From: Novipirellula artificiosorum
GTDB taxonomy: Bacteria; Planctomycetota; Planctomycetia; Pirellulales; Pirellulaceae
Direction: 5' to 3'
NCBI RefSeq assembly: GCF_007860135.1
Contig: NZ_SJPV01000001.1
Coordinates: 1,573,079-1,637,078, forward strand
DNA: 64,000 bases
In this document: positions 34,777 through 42,680 of the stretch, in pieces
Layout of the letters: each line of letters opens with the position of its first letter
Position numbering within the stretch: position 1 is the stretch's first letter
Program-made: the position numbers and the translations under genes
The notes under the pieces: model-generated
Databases searched by the model: none
What the model saw: only the letters and a program-made list of their open reading frames with translations
Told to the model about the DNA's origin: nothing

Positions 34777-35952
34777 TCAGCTGTCGACGGACCACCCCTT
34801 CTTGGGTTGCGCGTGGATCACGGGATCATGGTGTGTGGACAGTTCCTTGATCCTTTGGCTCGTTTTTTCAACCGCTTGTTGATTGATCAGAGGCAGCAGC
34901 GATAGGCGGAACGACACGGTCTCGCCCGGTTGAAGCGTGACCATGCGATCTTGCTCGGTTTCGAAGGACCGAGCGTTGGGATAGTTCGTGGCGGGTTCCA
35001 TTCCGACGACATAGCCATCACTTTTCGCAGCCGTGTTTTTCCAGAGGATAAAGCGAGGCAACTTGCTGGTGTTGTACGTCACCGCCATGCCTCGAGATTT
35101 GTCTTGGGAACGGACCATCGTGGTGGTCTCGTTCGAGTCGTCGTGGCACAAGGTCGCAAAATAGACTCGTTCTCGATAGCCGTTCTCAGGCTTCTCAAAT
35201 TGATTCCAGTGGTCCATTTCAGCTGCCGACAGCGCATCTTTGGGGGCAAGTTCTTCGATCGGGGCTTCCAAGACGGCACCCTCTTCAAGGATCGGGGAAC
35301 CGATGTTGATATGGTACAGCAACTGCATCGTCGCTTCGGTCGATAGCTCGTTGGTCACATCATCCATCAAATAGACGCGGTGGCTGCCGGCTTGGACGCG
35401 AATGCGACTCTTGAGTCGCAGCCGTTTAAAGAACAATCGCGATTCGATGACCTCGCCGACGAGATCCAATCGCCCCGAGGCTTCGTCGTATTCGATGGCC
35501 AAAGAATCGGCGGCAAGGTTTCCAATTCGGCCGTGCAGCGGGTAGACGAGTTGGCCTTGTTCATCGTGCTGCGGAGCGCCGTTGCTTTCGAGTCCGCATC
35601 GCACCACCAATTCGTCAAAGCCTTCGAGCCAGCCCAATCCACTGGGGTCGAAGGTCGGGACCAGCGCCGGATGGACCGGCCCCGAAATGGGGGAATCCCA
35701 ACCGTAGCGGATACCTTCGGATTCGATTTTCCAAATCGACATGCCGCGAGTCGGCAGCACGGTGACACGAACGGCGCCCGAGTCGATTTCGACCACTTCG
35801 ACGCCATGCGACACCCCTCCGACGAACCGCCCGTGGCGGGTTTGGATATTTCCTTGGCGAGTTTCCACGGCCATCGAAAGTGGGGAGGCATCGTCCCACA
35901 CAATTTGGGATTCGCGATCATGCCAGATGCGATGAGAAGCGGTTTCAGTCAT
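34777..35952 (-). CDS. DUF4432 aldose-epimerase-like protein
   Basis: A 391-residue soluble protein of the DUF4432 branch of the galactose-mutarotase superfamily. The start ATG 35952 is preceded by AGGA ten bases away. Family features are VEVVEIDSGAVRVTVLPTRG, GMSIWKIESEGIRYGWDSP, YPLHGRIGNLAA with the conserved His, and a C-terminal VVGMEPATNYPNARSFE. It probably interconverts or binds a sugar; the divergent isomerase and dehydrogenase genes suggest a shared sugar pathway. Substrate unknown. Confidence 0.85.
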   Translation of the reverse strand: MTETASHRIWHDRESQIVWDDASPLSMAVETRQGNIQTRHGRFVGGVSHGVEVVEIDSGAVRVTVLPTRGMSIWKIESEGIRYGWDSPISGPVHPALVPTFDPSGLGWLEGFDELVVRCGLESNGAPQHDEQGQLVYPLHGRIGNLAADSLAIEYDEASGRLDLVGEVIESRLFFKRLRLKSRIRVQAGSHRVYLMDDVTNELSTEATMQLLYHINIGSPILEEGAVLEAPIEELAPKDALSAAEMDHWNQFEKPENGYRERVYFATLCHDDSNETTTMVRSQDKSRGMAVTYNTSKLPRFILWKNTAAKSDGYVVGMEPATNYPNARSFETEQDRMVTLQPGETVSFRLSLLPLINQQAVEKTSQRIKELSTHHDPVIHAQPKKGWSVDS

Positions 35953-36292
35953 AGTGAATTCATCCTGTTGAAAACAAAGGTTGGAGGGGGGGGATCGGGT
36001 AGGGAAGATTTTGTGCGTCTTTGAGGGGTTTTCTTGTCGCGCTGTTGCCGAGTTCGATGGAACCAAATACAACAGGGATTCCGCTGTGCCCTGTTAAGGG
36101 CGGCATGATTTTCCTCCCGGACGTCTTTCCCGCCTGGCGCTCGCCGCCTGAAGCTGCGAAAAACTCGCGCCGGCCTATTGGTTGATCGATCTGTAAGCAC
36201 AAAGCGTACTACGAACCACGAGCAACGTGAAGTTGGACGATAACTTGCCCAAAGCGGGTAGCTAAGCTTTACGAAAAAAGGAATCACTGACG
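35953..36292. promoter_or_regulatory. Divergent control region of the sugar genes
   Basis: A 340-base gap between the DUF4432 gene (minus) and the isomerase gene (plus). It contains a G/C-run near 35985 and an inverted repeat AACAGGG (36071-36077) / CCCTGTT (36089-36095) with an 11-base spacer that could be an operator half-site pair, though this is weak. A ribosome binding site AAAAGGAA precedes the plus-strand start. Confidence 0.35.
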
Positions 36293-37327
36293 ATGAAATT
36301 GCATAATGCGATGTGGCCGGGGCTTGTGGGTAAAGGGACCGACGAGGGGCAAGAACCACCGATCAGCCTCGAACGGATGCTTGATTTGACTGCCGCTGCG
36401 GAAGTCGATGGGCAAAAGTTTGACGGGATCGACTATTTCTTGTTCCTGCCCCATACGAACCCTGAAGCGTCGGATGATGAGATCCGCCAAATCGCTGACA
36501 TGATCGCCAGCAAAGGGTTCAATGTCGGTTCAGTGGTCGCACCGGTTTGGAAGGGAACCGTCGGTGATTCGGCGATGGGCAATAGCGAACAACGCGAATT
36601 GTTTTTGTCGGCTGTGAAAGTGGCATGCCGGATCGCTGGCATTTTCAACGAACATGGCGTGCGCAAGTACGGTGTGATTCGAATCGACAGCGCTGAGTTC
36701 GGCCTCGATGCGTGGGGGCAAGATCCCAAAGCGAACACGCAAAAGATTGCTGGCACGTTCAAAGAGGCGGCGAAGATTGCAGCGGATCATGGCGAACGCT
36801 TAGCGGCGGAAGGCGAAATTTGCTGGGCCGGCATGCATTCTTGGAAGGAGATGCTCAACCTGCTCGAAGCCGTCGGCATGCCAGAAACGTTGGGCTTTCA
36901 AGCGGACTTGGCTCACACCTATTTGTACTTGATGGGATACAACGCACCGGAGCATGCACTGCTGCAGGACGGCTACAGCGAAGACGAATTCTATGCCGCC
37001 TACACGCAAATGACCGATCAGCTGCGTCCTTGGACGATCGATTTTCATGTCGCCCAAAATGATGGCGAAGTCCATGGTGCCGGCGATCATGATAAGACCG
37101 GTAAGCACTGCCCGGCGGATGATCCCAATGGCAAGCTGGATATCGTGAAGTGCTCGAGCTATTGGCTTAAGGACGCCGAAAGTCGCGGAATTCAACACAT
37201 TTGCTGGGACGGCTGCATGTTCCCCAATGCGGTGCTCGAGGATCCCAAAACGTGGAACACGATTTTGAAGACGATGATTCAGGTTCGCGATGATCATTTG
37301 GCAGGTAAGGGCCCGCACACCCTGTAA
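36293..37327 (+). CDS. Sugar phosphate isomerase/epimerase-type TIM-barrel protein
   Basis: A 344-residue xylose-isomerase-like (AP endonuclease 2 family) protein. Metal and catalytic candidates are Glu in [11 protein letters not shown], His and Asp in [13 protein letters not shown], and the acidic/His cluster [20 protein letters not shown]. The N-terminus ([15 protein letters not shown]) is well defined by the ribosome binding site at about 36276. It forms a probable operon with the Gfo/Idh dehydrogenase 176 bases downstream. The pair is typical of planctomycete catabolism of modified sugars, but the substrate cannot be read from sequence. Confidence 0.87.
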   Translation: MKLHNAMWPGLVGKGTDEGQEPPISLERMLDLTAAAEVDGQKFDGIDYFLFLPHTNPEASDDEIRQIADMIASKGFNVGSVVAPVWKGTVGDSAMGNSEQRELFLSAVKVACRIAGIFNEHGVRKYGVIRIDSAEFGLDAWGQDPKANTQKIAGTFKEAAKIAADHGERLAAEGEICWAGMHSWKEMLNLLEAVGMPETLGFQADLAHTYLYLMGYNAPEHALLQDGYSEDEFYAAYTQMTDQLRPWTIDFHVAQNDGEVHGAGDHDKTGKHCPADDPNGKLDIVKCSSYWLKDAESRGIQHICWDGCMFPNAVLEDPKTWNTILKTMIQVRDDHLAGKGPHTL

Positions 37328-37503
37328 AGGCCTCGGCCCCGTCCTGAACAAGCAACCGCGTGAATTGTGACGAGACATCGAGGTGCCTTGTCATGCGATT
37401 TTTCGCCACGCGGTTCCGTGTCGCAGAGATTCAACGTCGCGGAGCTCCAAACCAAGATCCGTCATTCTCCCTTAACCTTTACTATTATTGGAAACCAATC
37501 GTA

Positions 37504-38643
37504 ATGAAAACGCTTAACGTTGGCTTGATCGGCTATGGATTTATGGGGCGTACCCACAGCAATGGCTATTCGCAGGCGCCTCACTTCTTCACCAATGAAT
37601 ATCGACCCGTTTTGAAGGCGGTCTGTGCTCGTAGCGAAGACGACATGGAAGCGGCTCAGGCATTTGCCGACCAATGGGGGTACGAGTCGGTCGAAACGGA
37701 TTGGCGCGAGATGATCAAACGAGATGACATTGACATCGTGGACATCTGCACGCCCAACCATTTGCATGCTGAAATGGCGATCGCATGTGCCGAAGCGGGC
37801 AAGATGATCGTTTGCGAAAAACCCTTGGCGATGAACTCGGCACAAGGTGAAGAAATGTGCCAAGCCGTTGAGAAAGCTGGCGTGAAGAATATGGTTTCCT
37901 ACAACTACCGCCGAATCCCAGCGGTGACTTTGGCCAAGCAGCTCATCGATGAAGGGCGTTTAGGAAGGATCTTTCATTACCGAGCGAATTTCCTCCAAGA
38001 CTGGACGATCAATGCGGATGTCCCCCAAGGCGGTGCGGCAACTTGGCGGCTGGATGCAAAATCGGCCGGCAGTGGTGTCACGGGCGATTTGTTGGCTCAC
38101 TGCATCGATACCGCGCTGTGGCTTAACGGCGAGATCCTTGATGTCTCGGCCGTGACCGAGACGTTTATCAAGGAACGCGTTCACAGCGATACGGGAAAGA
38201 AACAGCCCGTCACGATCGACGATGCCTGCAATTTCTTCTGTCACTTCAAGAATGGGTCCCTCGGCTTGTTCGAATCGACGCGTTACGCTCGAGGCCACAA
38301 GGCGCTGTATACCTTTGAAATCAATGGCGAGCATGCGTCGATTCGCTGGGATTTGCACGATCTGCACCGGCTGGAGTATTTTGATCATCGGGACGATTCC
38401 ATCGTTCGTGGATGGCGGAACGTCCATATTAGCGATGGAGACATGCCCTACATGGACCATTGGTGGGTGCCAGGATTGAACATTGGGTACGAACATTCCT
38501 TCGTCCATCAAGTTGCCGATTTCTTGAAGTCCATCGAAACCGGCGAAGCCTTTCACCCGAGTTTCCGCGATGCGCTGGAAACGCAAAAGGTTTGCGACGC
38601 GGTGCTCGAAAGTGCGGCCGAGCGAGCCTGGAAGAACGTCTGA
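37504..38643 (+). CDS. Gfo/Idh/MocA-family oxidoreductase
   Basis: A 379-residue NAD(P)-dependent dehydrogenase. From ATG 37504 it begins with the Rossmann motif [19 protein letters not shown]; the open frame continues upstream to 37360 without similarity. The family EKP motif is in [17 protein letters not shown], followed by [20 protein letters not shown] and the substrate-domain segment [13 protein letters not shown]. No Tat or Sec signal is present, so this is the cytoplasmic type. It likely oxidises the product of the neighbouring isomerase. Confidence 0.93.
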   Translation: MKTLNVGLIGYGFMGRTHSNGYSQAPHFFTNEYRPVLKAVCARSEDDMEAAQAFADQWGYESVETDWREMIKRDDIDIVDICTPNHLHAEMAIACAEAGKMIVCEKPLAMNSAQGEEMCQAVEKAGVKNMVSYNYRRIPAVTLAKQLIDEGRLGRIFHYRANFLQDWTINADVPQGGAATWRLDAKSAGSGVTGDLLAHCIDTALWLNGEILDVSAVTETFIKERVHSDTGKKQPVTIDDACNFFCHFKNGSLGLFESTRYARGHKALYTFEINGEHASIRWDLHDLHRLEYFDHRDDSIVRGWRNVHISDGDMPYMDHWWVPGLNIGYEHSFVHQVADFLKSIETGEAFHPSFRDALETQKVCDAVLESAAERAWKNV

Positions 38644-38654
38644 TTTTCAGCGGC

Positions 38655-38680
38655 GCCCCGCGACCCAAGTTTCGCGGGGC
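38655..38680 (+). terminator. GC-rich hairpin after the dehydrogenase gene
   Basis: Perfect 9-base arms GCCCCGCGA (38655-38663) and TCGCGGGGC (38672-38680) with an 8-base loop lie 12 bases after the Gfo/Idh stop. No T tract follows on the plus strand, so it may be an mRNA 3' stabiliser or a weak terminator. Confidence 0.4.
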
Positions 38681-38728
38681 CGGTTGCAGTGAAGAGAAGT
38701 GATCCATACACAGGGGAGGACGACAGCG

Positions 38729-38989
38729 ATGCCAAAAAAAGAATTGTTGGAAGCTCTGCAAAAGGTTCATCACGAACTTGAGCAGGCAGAACATCTTGAT
38801 GCTGCAGAAGTCGAACGACTGCGTGCCACGATGCGTGAGATTCAATCGGTGATTGAGGATCAAGCGGACCAGGCCGCCCCCTTAAGCGAGCAAGTCAGCG
38901 AGTCGGCTCGTAGCTTCGAGGAATCGCATCCGGTGCTCACCAATACGCTCGGTCGGATCGCCGACATGCTGCAACAAATGGGGATTTAA
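38729..38989 (+). CDS. DUF4404-family small protein
   Basis: An 86-residue protein from ATG 38729, eight bases after a strong GGGGAGGA site. It is almost wholly helical and coiled-coil-like (KELLEALQKVHHELEQAEHL, EVERLRATMREIQSVIED) and ends in a short amphipathic helix (LGRIADMLQQMGI). This agrees with DUF4404, a small family of unknown function. It is separated from the preceding gene by a GC-rich hairpin, and its strong ribosome binding site suggests high expression. Confidence 0.82.
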   Translation: MPKKELLEALQKVHHELEQAEHLDAAEVERLRATMREIQSVIEDQADQAAPLSEQVSESARSFEESHPVLTNTLGRIADMLQQMGI

Positions 38990-39045
38990 GCTCCCGTTGC
39001 GATCGTATTTTTCCGGCGTTTTACAACGCCTTGCCAAGCTTCGGG

Positions 39046-40263
39046 CTAAGTTGCGTGAGCCAGCCAGAATCGTCTGAGCGCCGCTTTGATTTCGGCGTGA
39101 CCAAACAGGATTTGCTCTTTTCGGTTGCCTCGACGTCGATCGGAGACGCCCCGCAGCACGGCGCGGATGGCACTTTCTCGTTCGCATTGGCTTGCCAATT
39201 GGTCCGCGACCGCCAATTGAAATCGCATTTGCGGATAAATCGGAACACGTTGCTTTGCGAGTGACCACGAACCCAGGTCGACTCGATTCCAACCATCGCC
39301 ATCCGAGTCACGCAGGAACGGACGCAAATCGGCAGCCAGCTTCTCGGTCGCCGATTGATGGACCATCACCTCCACTCGGCTATTGTGCGGAGCGTAAAGC
39401 GCCCAGGATGGCCAATGGTCCCAAATGCCGAATCGCTCGCCGATGGGCATGATCATCGCGATCACGACAAGAACGTTAGGAACCCAGAATGCGACCGACC
39501 TCGGTGGTTCGGGTTCCGTAGGTTGTTCGATTGGCCGCAGGAAAAGAAAGTAGGCTTGAAGGATCAGCAGCATGTTCCAAAACAGCACGCCCAAACTATG
39601 TCCCAGGTTCCATGGCCCAAGAATCGCAATCAGGCTGATGTGCATCAGGATAATGAAACATCCCGCGACCCGCCGTGTTTGGGGAATCAGCAAGCCGATC
39701 CCGAACAGGGCCTCGCAGGCGGGCAACAGCAACGCGATCGCTGCGAGGGTCGAACGGTCCAACCGATCGGTGAGCGAGCCCAGTCCAGGAATCCAAATGG
39801 CAGCCAGGAAGTCTTGTCCCACCGTATGGGCGAATTGGTAGTCGAGTTTGCCGAGTCCGCTGTAGAGATAGATGCTCGCGGCAATCGGAATCAGCAGACG
39901 CCGTGCCGCGTAGGGGTTTCGGGTTGCGAAAACCGTTGCGTAAATGGCGCTTTGATACGCCCATGGCTGAAGCCGGTGTTGATTGAGCACGAACGAGAGG
40001 CAAAGCGAAACGGCTACGATCCACCATCCTTGGCGATCGAATCGAGTTCCGATGACGATGGCCAAACAGGACAACACGATCGCGAGCGTGGGCAACCATA
40101 AAACCACGTGCGGCATCGACGCTGGCAACCTGACCATTGGGACGACCAATGCCGAGGGTTCGCCACGCCACAGCGGGAAGGTTCCGCCGATCAGCACGAG
40201 TAACATCAGGGCCCAAAGCCGCGGCAGCCATCCCGATGATTCGCGCGTCTCGGCAGAGATCAT
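39046..40263 (-). CDS. Multi-pass membrane protein (DoxX/MauE-like region)
   Basis: A 405-residue protein with about eight helices in the first 290 residues (LWALMLLVLIGGTFPLW, LWLPTLAIVLSCLAIVIG, IAASIYLYSGLGKLDYQF, LAAIALLLPACEALFGIGLL, RVAGCFIILMHISLIAILG). The YLYSGLGKLD and later CEALFGIGLL segments recall DoxX/MauE proteins. A soluble C-terminal region of 120 residues follows (RPFLRDSDGDGWNRVDLGSW, AIRAVLRGVSDRR). It begins at ATG 40263 overlapping the exporter's stop (ATGA), so the two are coupled. Function unknown. Confidence 0.75.
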   Translation of the reverse strand: MISAETRESSGWLPRLWALMLLVLIGGTFPLWRGEPSALVVPMVRLPASMPHVVLWLPTLAIVLSCLAIVIGTRFDRQGWWIVAVSLCLSFVLNQHRLQPWAYQSAIYATVFATRNPYAARRLLIPIAASIYLYSGLGKLDYQFAHTVGQDFLAAIWIPGLGSLTDRLDRSTLAAIALLLPACEALFGIGLLIPQTRRVAGCFIILMHISLIAILGPWNLGHSLGVLFWNMLLILQAYFLFLRPIEQPTEPEPPRSVAFWVPNVLVVIAMIMPIGERFGIWDHWPSWALYAPHNSRVEVMVHQSATEKLAADLRPFLRDSDGDGWNRVDLGSWSLAKQRVPIYPQMRFQLAVADQLASQCERESAIRAVLRGVSDRRRGNRKEQILFGHAEIKAALRRFWLAHAT

Positions 40264-41546
40264 TTTTCGGCCTCGTTGCGTTTGGCCTGTTCGGTCGTCG
40301 ATCGTGGAAACCGATAGAAGACACGGGATGCAATACCAAGCGAAAGGACCAGCAGCGCCGAACCTGCCAAGAAGGGGGCGCCAGGTAGAATCACCGGTGC
40401 AAGATTGCTCGTGAAAAACTTGAACAGTCCGGCCGTGAACAGCAACGGGGCGATGACGTTGGTCAGGCTGACCAGTGAGGTCAACGCGCCTTGGACTTTC
40501 CCTTGGTCCGATTCGTCAACCGTTTCCGCAATCAGACTCTGAACCGCTGGTCCCGCCACGCCCCCCAGCGCGCCAAACACGATCACGCAAGGCATCATCC
40601 ATGCTTCCGAAGCCAACCCATAGCCAGCGAACGCGATCGCGGAAATAAGCGTTCCAAACATCACCGCATTGCGTTCTCCGAAACGCTGGATGAAGGGCCG
40701 AACCATGCCTCCTTGAACAATGATCGCCGTGATTCCCACCAATGCCAAGGCCATGCCATTGATCGCAGCATCCCATCCAAAGCGATAGCCCGTGTAGAGC
40801 ACCCAGACATTTTCAAGGCCACGTTGGGCGAGCGATTTACAAAGGAACACAATCGCCAATGCCGTCACGAACGGATAGACCTTCAATTGACGGAGGGTGC
40901 CAAAGGGGTTGCCGCTGGAGAGCCGGAATTCGCTGCGGCTTTCCTTGGGCAAGGATTCGGGGAGCACGAAAAAACCATAAAGCCAATTGATGAGCGCCAG
41001 TCCGGCGGCCACAAAAAACGGCAATCGTAGATCGATGAGACGCAGCAAGCCGCCGAGCAACGGGCCGATGGTAAAACCCAATCCAAACATCATTCCAATA
41101 AAGCCATAATTGCGGGCCCGATTCTCGTCGGTGGAAACATCGGCGATGTAAGCGTTTGCCGTTGTGATGCTGGCTCCCATGATTCCCGCAAGCAGGCGTC
41201 CGATAAACAACCACCAAATGTTCAGTGCAAACCCTTGAATTAGAAAATCAATTCCAAGACCAAACAGAGACACGAGCAAAACGGGGCGACGTCCAAAACG
41301 ATCGGATAAGGCGCCCAAAATCGGAGAAAACAAAAACTGCATCAGCGCATACGTCGCACCAATGACCCCCACATAAAAGCTGGCCTCGGATTCATCGCCA
41401 TGAATCAGATTTTGGACCAATTCGGGCAACACAGGGATGACGATGCCAATCCCCAAAATATCGATAAAAATCGTCAGCAGGATAAACGCGATCGCAGCTT
41501 GTCGCTGTGGGCGTCCTAGTGGCGACTGCGATTCCGTAGCGGTCAA
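40260..41546 (-). CDS. TetA-like MFS exporter (TCR/Tet family)
   Basis: A 428-residue drug/proton antiporter-type protein with 12 predicted helices. TCR/Tet signatures are DILGIGIVIPVLPELV in helix 1, motif A GALSDRFGRRPVLL, and FIGMMFGLGFTIGPLLGG (motif C-like). No in-frame ATG precedes helix 1; the start is TTG 41546. It is typical of chromosomal planctomycete exporters and no resistance context is present, so a tetracycline role should not be assumed. It is followed by, and coupled to, the DoxX/MauE-like gene. Confidence 0.92.
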   Translation of the reverse strand: MTATESQSPLGRPQRQAAIAFILLTIFIDILGIGIVIPVLPELVQNLIHGDESEASFYVGVIGATYALMQFLFSPILGALSDRFGRRPVLLVSLFGLGIDFLIQGFALNIWWLFIGRLLAGIMGASITTANAYIADVSTDENRARNYGFIGMMFGLGFTIGPLLGGLLRLIDLRLPFFVAAGLALINWLYGFFVLPESLPKESRSEFRLSSGNPFGTLRQLKVYPFVTALAIVFLCKSLAQRGLENVWVLYTGYRFGWDAAINGMALALVGITAIIVQGGMVRPFIQRFGERNAVMFGTLISAIAFAGYGLASEAWMMPCVIVFGALGGVAGPAVQSLIAETVDESDQGKVQGALTSLVSLTNVIAPLLFTAGLFKFFTSNLAPVILPGAPFLAGSALLVLSLGIASRVFYRFPRSTTEQAKRNEAEK

Positions 41547-41627
41547 AGGGATCTCGTTTTCGTTTCAAGTCGATTCGTCATCGTTTCTGACACCGTTTGC
41601 GCGTGACACGTCAATTCTCAATCTGCC

Positions 41628-42392
41628 CTAAAACCACTTGGCAACCTCACACAGCCCTTCGGCAGGATCCGCGAGTGGCCAGTATTCGAGTCCGACGTAG
41701 CCGTTGTAGCCGGCTTGACGAATCGCATCGAAAATCTGAGGGTAGTTCAATTCACCACGACTCAACTCGTGGCGTCCCGGATTGCCAGCAGCGTGAAAGT
41801 GTCCGATCCGATCGATGTGAGTGGTCAGGTTGTGGATCACATGGCCTTCGCTGATTTGTTGATGGTAGATGTCGAACACCACTTTCACGTTGGGGCTGTT
41901 GACGGCGTCGACAACCGCAAACGCTTCGTCGCTGCGAACGAGGTAATAACCTACATGGTCGACCAATTCGTTGAGCGGTTCAATCACCAGGGTCACGCCA
42001 GCGGCTTCGAGCAGCGGCTTGGCCTCGGTCAGCCCGTCGACGAGCGATTGATGTTGTACTTCGCGAGGCACGCCCGTGCGGAAATCGCCGACTTGCGAAA
42101 TCAGTGTCTTGCAATTCAAACGCTTTGCTGCCTCGATCGATGCTTCAAGCCCGCAAAGGTAATCGTTTCGCAATGCCGGGTCGACCAAGCTGATGAACCG
42201 AGTGCAGCAGGCCGAGATCGTCATGCCGTGATCGTCACGGGCTGCCATCACGGCGTCAAGGTCTTTGTCCCACCATCCCCAGAACTCGAACGCACGGTAA
42301 CCACAATCCGCGACGATTTTGACCGCATCGGCAACCGGCGTGTTCTGAAAAACCGCATCGATGCAGACGGAGGGTTGAAAGGAATTCGACAT
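41628..42392 (-). CDS. Hydroxypyruvate isomerase-family TIM-barrel protein
   Basis: A 254-residue sugar-isomerase-like protein. The metal/catalytic acids fit the Hyi/OtnI class: Glu in LVIEPLNELVDHVGYY, Asp in VVFDIYHQQI, His in IGHFHAAGNPGRHEL, and Glu in VGLEYWPLADP. ATG 42392 starts a typical N-terminus (SVCIDAVFQNTP). It is not clearly in an operon; 80 bases separate it from the exporter's start upstream-to-downstream on the same strand. Exact substrate unknown. Confidence 0.88.
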   Translation of the reverse strand: MSNSFQPSVCIDAVFQNTPVADAVKIVADCGYRAFEFWGWWDKDLDAVMAARDDHGMTISACCTRFISLVDPALRNDYLCGLEASIEAAKRLNCKTLISQVGDFRTGVPREVQHQSLVDGLTEAKPLLEAAGVTLVIEPLNELVDHVGYYLVRSDEAFAVVDAVNSPNVKVVFDIYHQQISEGHVIHNLTTHIDRIGHFHAAGNPGRHELSRGELNYPQIFDAIRQAGYNGYVGLEYWPLADPAEGLCEVAKWF

Positions 42393-42449
42393 TAGGCAAC
42401 TTCAGAGGGCGTTCGATTCGGGCAGGGACTTCGTGACGCAAGACCAATC

Positions 42450-42628
42450 CCGCTAAATCGAAATGTGTTTTCGTTAGCGGAGCGGCGCAAGCCGCCCGGT
42501 TCTTCTATGGAATTGGCGAGGCCTCGATACCGGACGGCTTGCGCCGTGCCGCTAAAACCGGACCTCGATTTAGCGGTATTGGGCTTGCGCCGTGCCGCTA
42601 AAACCGGACCTCGATTAGCGGTATTGGG
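42450..42628. repeat. REP-like palindromic element with a tandem duplication
   Basis: Two 25-base arms at 42476-42500 and 42529-42553 pair at 22 positions (core GGCGCAAGCCG). They are flanked by a second inverted pair, CCGCTAAATCG (42450-42460) and CGATTTAGCGG (42566-42576). The right part is duplicated in tandem: 42538-42583 (46 bases) is repeated at 42584-42628 with one T missing. The element lies between the Hyi-like gene and the 3' end of the kinase gene. The right arm closely resembles the element at 45007-45088. Confidence 0.85.
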
Positions 42629-42680
42629 CGTCAGACGCCAGAGAGTCTACACAAGAACGTACTCAGGGCACAGTCTTGTG

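Noticed and set aside
40260..41546. Acquired tetracycline-resistance gene
   Set aside because: The TetA-like signature is shared by many chromosomal exporters; base usage is like its neighbours and there is no mobile element or TetR gene beside it.
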